Assembly: GCF_011634895.1 (NCBI RefSeq)
Contig: NZ_SIRR01000005.1
Location: forward strand, 124,001-188,000
Direction of reading: 5' to 3'
From: Rheinheimera pleomorphica
GTDB lineage: Bacteria > Pseudomonadota > Gammaproteobacteria > Enterobacterales > Alteromonadaceae
Length of the DNA: 64,000 nucleotides
Of the stretch, positions 9,292 to 19,403 are shown piece after piece. Every line of letters starts with the position of its first letter. Positions within the stretch are counted from its first letter, which is position 1. A program made the translations under genes and the position numbers. A model generated the notes under the pieces. The model ran no database searches, was not told the origin of the DNA, and saw only the letters and a list, made by a program, of their open reading frames with translations.

Positions 9292-9564
9292 TTAGTTACA
9301 GGCGTCTTTTAACGCTTTACCCGGCTTGAAAGAAGGAATTTTCGCAGAAGCGATTTGAATAGTTGCACCAGTTTGTGGGTTACGGCCAGTACGGGCTGCA
9401 CGCTCACGTACGCTGTAAGTACCAAAACCAACCAATGCTACAGAGTCGCCTTCCTTAAGAGCTTCGGTAACAGCGTCGATGAACGAATCTAAAGCACGAC
9501 CTGCTGCCGCTTTAGAAATGTCTGCACCAGCAGCAATTTTGTCGATAAGTTGAGACTTGTTCAC
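9292..9564 (-). CDS. hupB: DNA-binding protein HU-beta
   Basis: Small basic nucleoid protein, 90 residues, that bends DNA as a dimer. It contains the HU signature [20 protein letters not shown] at about 46-65 and the usual C-terminal [11 protein letters not shown] chose a GTG start at 9564 ([11 protein letters not shown]). It has AAGGGGA upstream and aligns with E. coli HupB, whereas a longer ATG-initiated form would add twelve residues not seen in the family. It lies between lon and ppiD. Confidence 0.94.
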   Translation of the reverse strand: MNKSQLIDKIAAGADISKAAAGRALDSFIDAVTEALKEGDSVALVGFGTYSVRERAARTGRNPQTGATIQIASAKIPSFKPGKALKDACN

Positions 9565-9634
9565 AATATCATCCCCTTCAATTGTTATTATTTTCAACAC
9601 TTACACGTTATTAGTTCCGTAAGTGAGCCTCATC

Positions 9635-9663
9635 GTTATAACAAGCATTTTTTGAGCTTGCAA
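9635..9663 (-). promoter_or_regulatory. Sigma-70 promoter candidate of hupB
   Basis: Minus-strand TTGCAA and TATAAC separated by 17 bases, about 70 bases before the GTG start of hupB. Confidence 0.6.
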
Positions 9664-9704
9664 GCAAAAGAAGCGACAAAACTAATAATTATGGCTTTGA
9701 CTGC

Positions 9705-9725
9705 AGCCCTTGTATAACAAGGGCT
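9705..9725 (-). repeat. Inverted repeat between lon and hupB
   Basis: Perfect 9-base arms AGCCCTTGT/ACAAGGGCT around ATA, about 50 bases after the lon stop and upstream of the hupB promoter. There is no U-run after it on the minus strand, so it may be a weak lon terminator, an RNA end-protecting hairpin or an operator. Confidence 0.4.
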
Positions 9726-9774
9726 TGGTCGAAACTGTCCATAACTTAGCACAGCCAACGGGAATGAAAAGCCC

Positions 9775-12171
9775 CTATGCAGGATTTTTTTCCGTTTTTT
9801 TGCTTTTTGCTGAATTTTTTGCCGTATCCGGCACCGAAACGCGCTCTAAAGGCTCTTGTAGCGCCAGTTCCAGCACATCATCTATCCATTTAACCGGGCA
9901 AATTTCAATGTCACCTTTGACGTTTTCCGGGATATCTTTTAAATCGCGTACGTTGTCATGTGGAATAAGCACCCGCTTAATACCACCACGATGCGCTGCC
10001 AGCAGCTTCTCTTTTAAGCCACCAATAGGCAACACTTCGCCACGCAGGGTGATTTCACCGGTCATTGCCACATCAGCACGCACCGGGTTACCGGTGAGGC
10101 TGGACACCAGTGCGGTCACCATACCAATACCAGCACTGGGGCCATCTTTTGGCGTCGCACCCTCTGGCACATGTACATGAATATCGCGTTTTTCGTAAAA
10201 GTCTTCATTAATCCTAAGCCCGGCTGCGCGGCTGCGCACCACTGTCATCGCGGCCTGGATCGACTCTTTCATCACATCACCCAGTGAGCCGGTAAAGGTT
10301 AGCTTGCCCTTGCCCACGACCGACGCCGCCTCAATTGTCAGTAAATCGCCGCCCACTTCTGTCCAGGCTAAGCCGGTCACCTGGCCAATACGATTACTGT
10401 CTTCGGCTTTACCGTAGTCATAACGCTGCACGCCTAAGAAATCTTCCAGGTTTTGCTGATTTATCACCACCTGCTTTAAATCTTTGCTCAGCAGTATTTG
10501 CTTTACCGCTTTACGACACAACTTAGAGATTTCCCGCTCTAAACTGCGCACCCCGGCCTCGCGGGTGTAATAGCGGATAATGCCGATGATGGCACTGTCT
10601 TCAATCACAATCTCGCTGGCTTTCAAACCATTGCGACCAACCTGTTTTGGTATCAGATGCTGTTTAGCAATATTCAGTTTTTCATCTTCGGTATAGCCGG
10701 CCAGGCGGATCACCTCCATCCTATCAAGCAAGGCCGCCGGAATATTCAGGCTGTTTGAGGTGGCAAAAAACATCACATCGGATAAGTCGTAATCCACTTC
10801 AAGGTAATGATCACTAAAGGCCGTGTTTTGCTCCGGATCTAACACTTCCAACAAGGCTGCGGCCGGGTCACCGCGGAAGTCTGATGCCATTTTGTCAATT
10901 TCATCCAGTAAAAACAGCGGGTTACGCACACCTACTTTGGCCATTTTCTGGATAATTTTACCCGGCATAGAACCAATATAAGTGCGGCGGTGGCCACGTA
11001 TCTCGGCTTCATCCCGCACCCCACCAAGCGCCATGCGTACATATTTACGCCCGGTGGCTTTAGCGACTGATTGCCCCAGCGAGGTTTTACCCACACCCGG
11101 CGGGCCAACCAGGCACAAAATAGGGCCTTTTAGCTTATTCACCCGCTGCTGCACTGCCAAATATTCAACAATGCGCTCTTTAACCTTCTCCAAACCATAG
11201 TGATCAGCATTAAGAATTTGCTCAGCTACGGCCAGGTTCTTTTTCACTTTACTGCGCTTTTTCCACGGCACATTGGCCAACCAGTCAATGTAGCTGCGCA
11301 CCACTGTGGCTTCAGCCGACATCGGTGACATCATCTTCAGCTTTTGCAGCTCGCTGCGGGCTTTATCAGCCACTTCCTGTGGCATCTGCGCTTGCTCAAT
11401 TTTTTTGCTTAAGGTTTCAAACTCGTCCGGCGCATCTTCCAGCTCACCCAGTTCACGCTGAATGGCCTTCATTTGCTCGTTCAGGTAGTACTCGCGCTGG
11501 CTTTTCTCCATCTGCTTTTTTACCCGGCTACGAATGCGGCGCTCTACCTGCAGAATGTCGATTTCACTCTCCATCATTGCCATCAGGTATTCCAGCCGTT
11601 CGGTAACATCAAAGATCTCAAGCACTTTTTGCTTGTCTTCGACCTTAAGCGGCATATGCGCAGCCATGGTATCCGCTAACCGGGCCGGGTCGTCAATGCC
11701 GGTTAATGCCGTTAGCACTTCCGGCGGGATTTTTTTGTTCAGCTTGATGTAGCCTTCAAACTGATTAATCGCAGAGCGTAAAAACACTTCCTGCTCACGG
11801 CTGTCTACCTCGGCCGTTTCAATAATATCAACGTAAGCAGCAAAGGCTTTATCCGTTTCGGTAAACTCGCTCAGCCGGGCGCGGCGGCCGCCTTCAACCA
11901 GCACTTTTACGGTGCCGTCAGGCAGCTTTAACAGCTGTAAAATAGTGGCAACGGTACCCACCTGATACAGATCGGTAGCGGCAGGATCATCCAGGGTGGC
12001 ATCTTTTTGCGCCACCAGGAAAATTTGCTTATCGTTTTCCATCGCCGCATCAAGGCATTTAATCGATTTTGCCCGTCCGACAAACAGTGGTATCACCATA
12101 TGCGGGTAAACCACTACGTCTCGCAGTGCCAGCACCGGCATATGCAAACGTTCAGCGTGTTCTGATGTCAT
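9775..12171 (-). CDS. lon: ATP-dependent protease Lon
   Basis: Cytoplasmic AAA+ serine protease that degrades misfolded and regulatory proteins. It has 798 residues (E. coli 784): an N-terminal substrate-binding domain (about 10-200), a coiled coil, an AAA+ domain with Walker [10 protein letters not shown], and a C-terminal protease domain. The catalytic serine in KDGPSAGIG is residue 679, the same number as in E. coli. The catalytic lysine lies in [12 protein letters not shown]. It follows clpX in the tig-clpP-clpX-lon order and has its own heat-shock promoter. Confidence 0.97.
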   Translation of the reverse strand: MTSEHAERLHMPVLALRDVVVYPHMVIPLFVGRAKSIKCLDAAMENDKQIFLVAQKDATLDDPAATDLYQVGTVATILQLLKLPDGTVKVLVEGGRRARLSEFTETDKAFAAYVDIIETAEVDSREQEVFLRSAINQFEGYIKLNKKIPPEVLTALTGIDDPARLADTMAAHMPLKVEDKQKVLEIFDVTERLEYLMAMMESEIDILQVERRIRSRVKKQMEKSQREYYLNEQMKAIQRELGELEDAPDEFETLSKKIEQAQMPQEVADKARSELQKLKMMSPMSAEATVVRSYIDWLANVPWKKRSKVKKNLAVAEQILNADHYGLEKVKERIVEYLAVQQRVNKLKGPILCLVGPPGVGKTSLGQSVAKATGRKYVRMALGGVRDEAEIRGHRRTYIGSMPGKIIQKMAKVGVRNPLFLLDEIDKMASDFRGDPAAALLEVLDPEQNTAFSDHYLEVDYDLSDVMFFATSNSLNIPAALLDRMEVIRLAGYTEDEKLNIAKQHLIPKQVGRNGLKASEIVIEDSAIIGIIRYYTREAGVRSLEREISKLCRKAVKQILLSKDLKQVVINQQNLEDFLGVQRYDYGKAEDSNRIGQVTGLAWTEVGGDLLTIEAASVVGKGKLTFTGSLGDVMKESIQAAMTVVRSRAAGLRINEDFYEKRDIHVHVPEGATPKDGPSAGIGMVTALVSSLTGNPVRADVAMTGEITLRGEVLPIGGLKEKLLAAHRGGIKRVLIPHDNVRDLKDIPENVKGDIEICPVKWIDDVLELALQEPLERVSVPDTAKNSAKSKKTEKNPA

Positions 12172-12217
12172 TGATTCTCTCTCGAAATTAGTTACTGCAG
12201 GCGCGAATATGTTTCAG

Positions 12218-12246
12218 TATATGGGGTTCATTTTAAAAACTTCAAT
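12218..12246 (-). promoter_or_regulatory. Sigma-32 heat-shock promoter of lon
   Basis: On the minus strand a -35-like TTGAA is followed after 14 bases by CCCCATATA, a very good match to the sigma-32 -10 element CCCCATnT. It lies 47-75 bases before the lon start, as in other gammaproteobacteria where lon is heat-inducible. Confidence 0.75.
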
Positions 12247-12255
12247 TACATATAC

Positions 12256-12285
12256 GAAAAAGGAGCTGATTCAGCTCCTTTTTTT
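12256..12285 (-). terminator. Terminator downstream of clpX
   Basis: AAAAAGGAGCTGA/TCAGCTCCTTTTT, a near-perfect palindrome with T-runs in both directions. It lies 16 bases after the clpX stop and ahead of the lon promoter, so lon is transcribed separately. Confidence 0.88.
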
Positions 12286-12300
12286 GTTCTGTGCCGCAGC

Positions 12301-13581
12301 TTAATGTGATTCTGCTGCAACCGGCTCGCTGCTCTGATAAATCAGAATAGGGTCAGTTTCACCGCGGATAACCGTCTCGTCAATCACGACTTTGGCTACA
12401 TCCTGCATCGACGGCAGCTCGTACATGGTATCCAGCAATACGCCTTCGACGATAGAACGCAGACCGCGGGCACCGGTTTTACGCTCCATCGCTTTTTGCG
12501 CGATGGCTTTAAGTGCATCTTCACGGAATTCCAGCTCGACATCTTCCATGGCAAACAGGGCTGCAAATTGCTTCACTAAAGCGTTTTTCGGCTGACTAAG
12601 AATTTGCACTAAGGCATCTAAATCCAGCTCGGTCAGGGTTGCCACTACCGGCAGTCGGCCAATAAACTCCGGGATCAGGCCATACTTTACTAAATCTTCC
12701 GGTTCAACATCACGGAACGACTCACTGACACTGCGGCTACTTTCTTTACTGCGTACCTCGGCACCAAAGCCAATACCCGCACCTTTGGCGCAGCGCTGCT
12801 CGATAACCTTGTCCAGACCGGCAAAGGCCCCGCCACAGATAAACAGAATTTTTGAGGTGTCAACCTGTAAAAACTCTTGTTGTGGGTGTTTGCGGCCACC
12901 TTGCGGCGGCACTGAGGCAATAGTACCTTCAATCAGCTTCAACAGCGCCTGCTGCACGCCTTCACCGGACACATCGCGGGTGATCGACGGGTTGTCCGAT
13001 TTACGCGAAATTTTGTCAATTTCATCAATATAGACAATACCGCGCTGGGCTTTTTCAACATCGTAGTCGCACTTTTGCAGTAGCTTCTGAATAATGTTTT
13101 CCACATCTTCACCAACATAACCGGCTTCGGTTAATGTCGTCGCATCCGCCATGGTAAAAGGGACATCCAACAGGCGCGCCAGGGTTTCCGCCAGCAAGGT
13201 TTTACCGCTACCGGTTGGGCCTATCAGCAAGATGTTACTTTTACCCAGCTCAACATCTTGTTTGTGCTGCGCGCTGCGTAAACGCTTGTAGTGGTTATAC
13301 ACCGCTACGGCTAATACTTTTTTTGCATGCTCCTGCCCAATAACATAGTCATCCAGATGGGCACGAATTTCGCGCGGTACCGGTAATTTATCGGCATCAC
13401 GTTTCGGGGAAATATCTTTAATTTCCTCGCGGATGATGTCATTGCATAAATCAACGCATTCATCACAAATATAAACCTGTGGGCCTGCAATCAACTTACG
13501 CACTTCATGCTGTGATTTGCCACAAAAAGAACAGTACAACAACTTACCGTTCTTATCGCCGTCAGTGCGGTGATCGGACAT
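12301..13581 (-). CDS. clpX: ClpXP protease ATPase subunit ClpX
   Basis: AAA+ unfoldase that feeds tagged proteins into ClpP. It has 426 residues (E. coli 424). The N-terminal zinc-binding domain has Cys17, Cys20, Cys39 and Cys42. The AAA+ core has Walker A GPTGSGKT near 120, Walker [10 protein letters not shown], and a pore loop within [11 protein letters not shown]. The family IGF-type loop for ClpP docking reads GIGFGAEV. It starts 54 bases after the clpP stop with a GAGGT ribosome site and is probably co-transcribed with clpP. Confidence 0.97.
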   Translation of the reverse strand: MSDHRTDGDKNGKLLYCSFCGKSQHEVRKLIAGPQVYICDECVDLCNDIIREEIKDISPKRDADKLPVPREIRAHLDDYVIGQEHAKKVLAVAVYNHYKRLRSAQHKQDVELGKSNILLIGPTGSGKTLLAETLARLLDVPFTMADATTLTEAGYVGEDVENIIQKLLQKCDYDVEKAQRGIVYIDEIDKISRKSDNPSITRDVSGEGVQQALLKLIEGTIASVPPQGGRKHPQQEFLQVDTSKILFICGGAFAGLDKVIEQRCAKGAGIGFGAEVRSKESSRSVSESFRDVEPEDLVKYGLIPEFIGRLPVVATLTELDLDALVQILSQPKNALVKQFAALFAMEDVELEFREDALKAIAQKAMERKTGARGLRSIVEGVLLDTMYELPSMQDVAKVVIDETVIRGETDPILIYQSSEPVAAESH

Positions 13582-13635
13582 GTATCTACCTCTTTCACTG
13601 CGGTGCAGCCCTAAAGCGTTGGGCCGCGCCTATAA

Positions 13636-14259
13636 TTACTTCGTTTCTCTTTGCGTTAATATGGCATCTACCAGGCCATATTCCAAGGCTTGCTGCGCAC
13701 TTAAGAAGTTATCGCGCTCAGTATCCTTACATACCTGCTCATAACTTTTACCGCTGTGTTCAGCCATCAGGCGGTTTAATTTTTCTTTTATGCTTAAAAT
13801 TTCCCGGGCATGAATTTCAAAATCCGTTGCCTGGCCCTGGAAGCCGCCTAACGGTTGGTGGATCATCACCCTGGCGTTAGGTAAACAGTAGCGCTTGCCT
13901 TTAGTACCACCAGATAACAGGAAAGCCCCCATGCTGGCAGCCTGCCCGACACAGACAGTGGCAATGTCTGGTTTGATATAACGCATCGTATCGTAGATAG
14001 ATAAACCAGCGGTAACCGAACCACCTGGCGAGTTGATATAAATATAGATGTCTTTTTCCGGATTTTCTGATTCTAAGAACAATAATTGCGCCACAATCAG
14101 ATTAGCCATGTGGTCTTCCACCTGACCGGTTAAAAAAATGACCCGCTCTTTCAGTAAACGTGAGTAAATATCAAAAGAGCGCTCGCCTTTGGCGGTTTGC
14201 TCAATAACGATTGGTACCAGAGCGTTTACTATGTCGTTCAGATGTTGCGGCATAGACAT
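13636..14259 (-). CDS. clpP: ATP-dependent Clp protease proteolytic subunit
   Basis: Serine peptidase that forms a double-heptamer barrel with ClpX. It has 207 residues, including a short propeptide as in E. coli. The catalytic triad is visible: Ser109 in GQAASMGAF, His134 in MIHQPLGG and Asp183 in TERDNF. It lies between tig and clpX, separated from tig by a terminator. Confidence 0.97.
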   Translation of the reverse strand: MSMPQHLNDIVNALVPIVIEQTAKGERSFDIYSRLLKERVIFLTGQVEDHMANLIVAQLLFLESENPEKDIYIYINSPGGSVTAGLSIYDTMRYIKPDIATVCVGQAASMGAFLLSGGTKGKRYCLPNARVMIHQPLGGFQGQATDFEIHAREILSIKEKLNRLMAEHSGKSYEQVCKDTERDNFLSAQQALEYGLVDAILTQRETK

Positions 14260-14301
14260 ATTATAGGGTTCCCTCTAAATGGCTGGATTTTACTGTTGCG
14301 G

Positions 14302-14336
14302 AAAATAAAATGGCCCGAACTGTTGTCCGAGCCATT
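14302..14336 (-). terminator. Terminator downstream of tig
   Basis: A 12-base stem with two G-U pairs (AATGGCTCGGAC/GTTCGGGCCATT), loop AACA, then TTTATTTT on the minus strand. It lies 28 bases after the tig stop. Confidence 0.8.
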
Positions 14337-14364
14337 AAAGCCGTCACGCCAAAATAAGTCAACG

Positions 14365-15675
14365 TTAGTTGGCAGTTTGCGGGTTCATTATCTCGTCAAA
14401 CGCGGCTTTTTCTTCAGTGACTTTAGCACCGGCCAGGATCACTTCAATGGCTTGCTCTTCTAACGCAACATTACGCATGCTTTGCAGCAGTTCTTTGTTG
14501 CTGTTGTAGTACTGCACCACTTCTTGTGGATCTTCGTAAGCTGAGGCGACAGTTTCGATTAACGCCTGTACCTTGCTGTCATCAACTTTCAGCTCGTTGC
14601 TTTTGATCACTTCACCCAGCAGTAAACCTACCTTAACGCGATCTTTTGCCTGCTCTTCAAACAGTGACGCTGGCAGCTCTGGTAATTGTTTCGGGTCCAG
14701 GTTGTTGCCAAAACGCTGCAGGGCTTGTTTGCGCAATACGTCAACTTCACCTTTGATCAGCGCCTGTGGTACTTCTACGTCATTATTTGCCAGTAAACCT
14801 TTGATCACCTGGTCTTTAACCTTGGCTTTGATGTTCTGGTTCAGCTCTCGCTCCATGTTTTTACGCACTTCAGTTTTCAGCGCATCAACAGTGGCTGTTT
14901 CTAAACCAAACAGCGCAGCGAATTCATCGTTCAGCTCTGGCAGAACCTGCTTCTCTACCGTATTTACCGTCACGGCGAAGCTGGCAGCTTTACCTTTTAA
15001 GTTTTCAGCGTGATATTCTTCTGGGAACGTCACTTCAACAGTCACCTGCTCACCGGCTTTTTTACCGACGATACCGTCTTCAAAGCCTGGGATCATCCGG
15101 CCCTGGCCCAGTTCTAATGTGAAGTTAGTCGCTTTACCGCCTTCAAATTCTTCACCATCAATAGAACCGACAAAATCAATTACTACGCGATCGCCTGTTG
15201 CGGCTTTGCCTTTTTTCTCTTCCCATTTCGCGTGTTGTTTACGCAGGGTTTCAAGCATCTTGTCTAAATCAGCATCGGCAATTTCAACAACCGGCTTGTT
15301 GACTTCAATTTTATCCAGATTCTTCACTGCAACTTCCGGATACACTTCGAAAGTGGCTTTAAATTCTAAGTCTTTCCCCTGCTCAAGTTGGCCAGGAGCA
15401 AAAGTAGGTGTGCCGGCAGGTGTCAGTTTGTTAGCAATGATCGCATCGTAAAAATGACGCTGCATTTGCTCGCCTGCCACTTCCTGCAATACCGCTAGGC
15501 CATAACGCTTTTGGATCAGAGATACCGGCGCCTTGCCCGGACGGAAACCGTCGATACGCTGACGTTTGGCCAGATCACGTAAACGGCTTTTTACTTCAGC
15601 ATCAATTTTATCGGCCGGTACGGTAATGGTGACCTGGCGCTCTAAACCCTGAGTGGTTTCCACAGAAACTTGCAT
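14365..15675 (-). CDS. tig: Trigger factor
   Basis: Ribosome-bound chaperone and prolyl isomerase that meets nascent chains at the exit tunnel. It has 436 residues (E. coli 432). The N-terminal ribosome-docking domain has the signature [17 protein letters not shown] around residues 44-60. The FKBP-type isomerase domain (about 150-245) shows [20 protein letters not shown], and a helical C-terminal chaperone domain follows. It is the first gene of the tig-clpPX-lon block. Confidence 0.97.
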   Translation of the reverse strand: MQVSVETTQGLERQVTITVPADKIDAEVKSRLRDLAKRQRIDGFRPGKAPVSLIQKRYGLAVLQEVAGEQMQRHFYDAIIANKLTPAGTPTFAPGQLEQGKDLEFKATFEVYPEVAVKNLDKIEVNKPVVEIADADLDKMLETLRKQHAKWEEKKGKAATGDRVVIDFVGSIDGEEFEGGKATNFTLELGQGRMIPGFEDGIVGKKAGEQVTVEVTFPEEYHAENLKGKAASFAVTVNTVEKQVLPELNDEFAALFGLETATVDALKTEVRKNMERELNQNIKAKVKDQVIKGLLANNDVEVPQALIKGEVDVLRKQALQRFGNNLDPKQLPELPASLFEEQAKDRVKVGLLLGEVIKSNELKVDDSKVQALIETVASAYEDPQEVVQYYNSNKELLQSMRNVALEEQAIEVILAGAKVTEEKAAFDEIMNPQTAN

Positions 15676-15851
15676 CTTGTTACCTCAAATTCAAAAACAG
15701 GCGTTTAATCAACGCCTTACTAGAGTGATCTGGTATCAAAACGCAGCACTGAACCAGACCTGTTATAAAATAGGACGCGGCATTATAGCGGGGTAAATGT
15801 CTGGCGTCGAGCCCTTAGCAGTGCACACGACAGCACCGGCGAAGGGCAAAT

Positions 15852-15891
15852 AAAAAACGCAGCATAGTCAGGATATTACTAATGCTGCGTT
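15852..15891 (-). terminator. Terminator downstream of proA
   Basis: Ten-base perfect stem (AACGCAGCAT/ATGCTGCGTT) with a 16-base loop, followed on the minus strand by a run of Ts. It lies about 25 bases after the proA stop. Confidence 0.75.
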
Positions 15892-15915
15892 GTGCTTTAT
15901 TGCCGGCTATTGCCG

Positions 15916-17169
15916 TTAATTGCGGGTTTGGCCGTTACCTGTTACCACGTACTTCTCTGTGGTCAGCGCTTCGAGCCCCATCGGGCCGTAGGCATGCAAT
16001 TTACTGGTTGAGATACCAATTTCAGCGCCTAACCCCAACTCGCCCCCATCCGAGAAACGCGACGAAGCGTTGTGCATCACTACAGCTGAGTCTACCTGGC
16101 GAATAAAGCGCTCGGCAATCGCCTGATCTTGTGTACAAATAACCTCAGTATGCTGACTGCCAAAGCGGTCAATATGCGCCATAGCAGCATCGACATCATC
16201 AACAATACGCACGGCAATTTCAGGTGCCAGATACTCCTGGCCAAATTCGTTATCTGCAATCGGCTGTGCTTGATTAAAGTAACCAATACTGGCCTGGCAG
16301 GCATGTACGATAACATCATGCTGCGCCAACGCATTAGCAACCATAGGTAAAAAGTCCGTGGCAATATGCCGGTTTACCAGCAAGCCTTCCAGCGCGTTGC
16401 ATACGCCTGGACGCTGCACTTTGCCATTTAGCAACAACCCTAAGGCCATGGCTAAGTCTGCGCTTTGGTCTACATATAAATGACACACACCTTTATAGTG
16501 CTGAATAACCGGAATACGGCTGTGCTCGGTAACAAAGCGAATGAGCCCCTCGCCACCACGCGGAATGACTAAATCAATATACTGATCCTGCTTTAACAGC
16601 GCCAGCATCAGGTCGCGGTCAGGGTCTGGCACTATGCTGATGACCTCATCCGGTAATTTATGCTCACGCAGTGCCCGTTGCATCGCACCAGCAATCGCCA
16701 GACTGGTCTGAATCGCTTCGCGGCCACAGCGCAGGATCACGGCATTACCAGATTTAAAACATAAGGCACCGGCATCGGCCGTCACATTTGGCCGGGCTTC
16801 ATAAATCATGCAAATCACGCCCAGCGCAATGCGGCGTTTTTCAATATTAATACCGTTAGGGCGTTGTTCAATCTGCCTCGTAGCGCCTACCGGGTCGGGC
16901 AGCGCGATGATCTGCTCGATAGCTTTCGCCATGGCCTCAATACGATCGCTGTTTAACGTGAGGCGATCGAGCATAGCGGCACTGGTGCCATTGGCATTGG
17001 CCGTGGCCACTTCGTCTTTGTTTGCCTCCAGGATTGCAGTGCTGGCGGCACGGATATGATTGGCCATACTTTGCAACACCAGGTTTTTTTGCTCAGTGGT
17101 CAGGTTGGCGACCGCTTTGGCCGCGACTGACGCTTTGGCGGCTATTGTCGCCGCTACATCGGTACTCAT
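15916..17169 (-). CDS. proA: Gamma-glutamyl phosphate reductase
   Basis: Second step of proline synthesis: NADPH-dependent reduction of glutamyl-5-phosphate to the semialdehyde. It has 417 residues (E. coli 417) with an aldehyde-dehydrogenase fold. The nucleophile cysteine lies in KVQRPGVCNALEG, and the family segment FSDGGELGLGAEIGIST is near the C-terminus. The start overlaps the proB stop by four bases (ATGA), so the two are translated together. Confidence 0.96.
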   Translation of the reverse strand: MSTDVAATIAAKASVAAKAVANLTTEQKNLVLQSMANHIRAASTAILEANKDEVATANANGTSAAMLDRLTLNSDRIEAMAKAIEQIIALPDPVGATRQIEQRPNGINIEKRRIALGVICMIYEARPNVTADAGALCFKSGNAVILRCGREAIQTSLAIAGAMQRALREHKLPDEVISIVPDPDRDLMLALLKQDQYIDLVIPRGGEGLIRFVTEHSRIPVIQHYKGVCHLYVDQSADLAMALGLLLNGKVQRPGVCNALEGLLVNRHIATDFLPMVANALAQHDVIVHACQASIGYFNQAQPIADNEFGQEYLAPEIAVRIVDDVDAAMAHIDRFGSQHTEVICTQDQAIAERFIRQVDSAVVMHNASSRFSDGGELGLGAEIGISTSKLHAYGPMGLEALTTEKYVVTGNGQTRN

Positions 17170-18287
17170 ATTCTCTCCAATAACATCATTTCACTGCGAT
17201 GAATAACGGCATTACTGCCGGCAGGGCAATAGCCCAGACAGGATTCGATATCGCGGCTTTGCTGGCCCTTGATTGAAAACAGCTCACTGGCGCTGAAGCG
17301 ACTAACACCCTTGGCAATTTTACGCTTACCAGAGGCACAACGCACCAGTACCGCATCACCTGAATCAAACTCACCATGAATATTAACGATACCGCTGCAT
17401 AACAAGGATGCACCTTGTCGACATAAGGCTTCAATACAACCATCATCAACCCAAATTTCACCTTTGGCGCGTAACGTATGGCGTACCCAATGTTTTTTAG
17501 CCGGTAAGGGCTTAGCCTGACCATAAAAAATGGTGCCCGGGTTTTTACCCGCTAAAATACACTGAAACCCTTCTGGTTTATGGCCATCGATAATCACGGT
17601 GTCGATACCCTGAGCGGCGGCTTTTTCAGCAGCTTCAATTTTGGTACGCATGCCGCCGGTACCAACACTGGATGACGCACCGCCCGCCAGGGCATAAATA
17701 CGCTGATCAATTTTACGCACTTCAGGTATCAGGCTGGCATACGGATCCTTATTCGGATCGGCCGTGTAAAGCCCGTCGACATCAGAACAAATAATCAACG
17801 CATCAGCGTTGGCAACAGTGGCCACCATCGCAGCCAGATTATCGTTATCACCGACTTTTAACTCGTCGGTGGCGATAGTGTCGTTTTCATTGACAATAGG
17901 CAACACCTGATGGTCTAACAGCCTACGTAATGTATTCTGAATATTGACATGACGCACGCGGTCGCTTAAATCGCCATGTGTCAGTAATACCTGAGCACAG
18001 GGAAAGTCAAAACAGCGGCTCCAGAAGTTCATTAGCTGGCTTTGGCCAACTGCCGCCATCGCCCGTTTTAATGCGATGGGTACCCGTTGATGTTGAAAAT
18101 TAAAATGATGACGGCCAGCGGCCACACTACCTGATGAGACCAGGATCACTTCCAGACCCTGCAGTCGGCACTGCCGGATAAATTCGGCGATGGGACGCAA
18201 ATACTGCTCGCTACACCCCTGGTTTTCTGGCGCGATCAGGGCACTGCCGACTTTAAGCACGACCCGACGCCAGGATGGGTTAATCAT
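17166..18287 (-). CDS. proB: Glutamate 5-kinase
   Basis: First, feedback-regulated step of proline synthesis: phosphorylates glutamate. It has 373 residues (E. coli 367). The amino-acid kinase domain (about 8-255) contains VLKVGSALIAP, VSSGSVAAG and NENDTIATDELKVGDND. The C-terminal PUA domain (about 277-360) begins at AKGEIWVDDGC. It is followed by overlapping proA. A terminator-like hairpin lies 36 bases upstream (18324-18360). Confidence 0.96.
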   Translation of the reverse strand: MINPSWRRVVLKVGSALIAPENQGCSEQYLRPIAEFIRQCRLQGLEVILVSSGSVAAGRHHFNFQHQRVPIALKRAMAAVGQSQLMNFWSRCFDFPCAQVLLTHGDLSDRVRHVNIQNTLRRLLDHQVLPIVNENDTIATDELKVGDNDNLAAMVATVANADALIICSDVDGLYTADPNKDPYASLIPEVRKIDQRIYALAGGASSSVGTGGMRTKIEAAEKAAAQGIDTVIIDGHKPEGFQCILAGKNPGTIFYGQAKPLPAKKHWVRHTLRAKGEIWVDDGCIEALCRQGASLLCSGIVNIHGEFDSGDAVLVRCASGKRKIAKGVSRFSASELFSIKGQQSRDIESCLGYCPAGSNAVIHRSEMMLLERI

Positions 18288-18323
18288 AACTCCTCCAATG
18301 GTTGTTCCGGCGGCTATAGTAGC

Positions 18324-18360
18324 AAAAACTGTAACCCGGTTCCACTTGGGTTACAGTTTT
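18324..18360. repeat. Terminator-like hairpin upstream of proB
   Basis: Perfect 13-base arms AAAACTGTAACCC/GGGTTACAGTTTT around a 10-base loop, ending in Ts on both strands. It sits in the proB leader region, 37 bases before the start codon, and is separate from the acetyltransferase terminator. It could be a boundary terminator, with the proB promoter inside the remaining gap, or an attenuator or operator. Confidence 0.6.
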
Positions 18361-18458
18361 ATCAGCGTACAGCTACGCCAAACCAAACGTAAGACAATGA
18401 TTAATATAAACTATAAACACAGGAAATACCCACCATAACAACTCATTGCAGTTACAAA

Positions 18459-18497
18459 AGCGGATAAAAATGTAATTTAATTACATTTTTATCCGCT
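18459..18497 (-). terminator. Terminator of the acetyltransferase gene
   Basis: Perfect 17-base arms AGCGGATAAAAATGTAA/TTACATTTTTATCCGCT around a 5-base loop, starting five bases after the stop codon. Ts follow the stem on the minus strand. Confidence 0.75.
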
Positions 18498-18501
18498 GAG
18501 C

Positions 18502-19002
18502 TCAGGCGTATAGCTGAACATACTCGGCAGAGGGCTGCATTTGCACCATCTTTTCGAAGCGTAGCCCCAGGCGCTGCAAAATTTTTACTGATGCCATATT
18601 ACCGGCCGACGTCAAACCGACAATGCGCTTAAGCTTGAGTTTGCCGTAACCAAAATGCATTACAGCGGCTGCCGCCTCATAAGCATAGCCCTGGCCACGA
18701 AACTGCGGCATAAAGGCAAAACCGATATCCGTTTCCTGCAAAAAATCGCGGTACAGCAGGCCACAGAATCCCAGCGGGATATGATTAGCGTTGTCTTCAA
18801 CCAAAAACAGGCCATAGCCATGCTGCTGATAGCTTTTAATGGGGCCTTCAGCCAAATAATGCATAGCATCAAGTTCAGTGCGCACCCCTCTATCCGCAAT
18901 ATGCGCAATAAAGGCTGGATCATTCAGCAACTGGCAGGTAAAAGCAGCGTCCGCAGCAGTAAGATGGCGGATACACAAACGCGGCGTTTCAGCGATAACC
19001 AA
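18502..19002 (-). CDS. GNAT acetyltransferase, RimJ/RimL-like
   Basis: Predicted acetyl-CoA N-acetyltransferase of 166 residues. It opens with ETPRLCIRHLTAADAAF, the usual start of the RimJ/RimL-like GNAT_3 group. The acetyl-CoA loop is visible as PQFRGQGYAYEAAAA, and NMASVKILQRLGLRFE near the end is also typical. The true substrate is unknown; the family includes ribosomal-protein and small-molecule acetylases. Translation seems to begin at TTG (19002), preceded by AAGGAC at good spacing; there is no in-frame ATG that keeps the N-terminal strand. A strong hairpin terminator follows. Confidence 0.85.
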   Translation of the reverse strand: MVIAETPRLCIRHLTAADAAFTCQLLNDPAFIAHIADRGVRTELDAMHYLAEGPIKSYQQHGYGLFLVEDNANHIPLGFCGLLYRDFLQETDIGFAFMPQFRGQGYAYEAAAAVMHFGYGKLKLKRIVGLTSAGNMASVKILQRLGLRFEKMVQMQPSAEYVQLYA

Positions 19003-19127
19003 AATAATTGTCCTTAATTTGCTGGTTTATTTGCAGCATACCTCAGGCAATATGATGGAGGAAATAGGATTTTTGTTAAATTTAAGTAATTGATATGTGC
19101 TAAAACGCAGGCTTTAACAAGGAAAAA

Positions 19128-19216
19128 TAGCTGGTGATACAGAATTTGGACCTGCGACACGTGGGATTAAGAGTATCCAAACCAAGTGCGCTGTCTTGCT
19201 TTAAATTGTGGGAGAA
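19128..19216 (-). pseudogene. Decayed tRNA-Pro copy (repeat unit 1)
   Basis: The most diverged of three 89-base tandem units. It retains the T-arm and part of the acceptor of tRNA-Pro (compare GGTGATACAGAATTTGGACCTGCGA with the intact copy), but the CCA complement is TAG instead of TGG and the 5' half is replaced. It is unlikely to yield a working tRNA. Confidence 0.7.
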
Positions 19217-19305
19217 TGGTCGGTGATGCAGGATTTGAACCTGCGACCCGTGGGGTTGAGAGTACCCAAACCAAGTGCGCTGTCTTGCTTTAAATTGTGG
19301 GAAAA
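19217..19305 (-). pseudogene. Decayed tRNA-Pro copy (repeat unit 2)
   Basis: Keeps the whole 3' end of tRNA-Pro, including encoded CCA, T-arm and part of the anticodon arm. The anticodon 3' stem is altered by an insertion, and the 5' acceptor and D-stem are replaced by the sequence linking it to unit 1. Period 89 bases with its neighbours. It lies 3' of an intact tRNA-Pro in the same transcript. Confidence 0.75.
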
Positions 19306-19382
19306 TGGTCGGTGATGCAGGATTTGAACCTGCGACCCCTTGGACCCAAACCAAGTGCGCTACCAAGCTGCGCCAATCACCG
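19306..19382 (-). tRNA. tRNA-Pro (UGG)
   Basis: 77 bases including encoded CCA. The 7-base acceptor stem CGGTGAT pairs with ATCACCG. D-arm, anticodon loop TTTGGGT (anticodon UGG), and T-arm GCAGGTTCAAATCCTGC are all intact. Identical in sequence to the first gene of the cluster. Confidence 0.95.
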
Positions 19383-19403
19383 ACTGTTTTGAAGCAAATG
19401 AGA

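Noticed and set aside
9710..10180. Plus-strand frame at the end of lon
   Set aside because: Antisense to the conserved Lon protease domain; no coding signs of its own.
19100..19366. Open frame across the tRNA-Pro repeats
   Set aside because: Its repeated peptide comes only from tRNA and decayed tRNA sequence.
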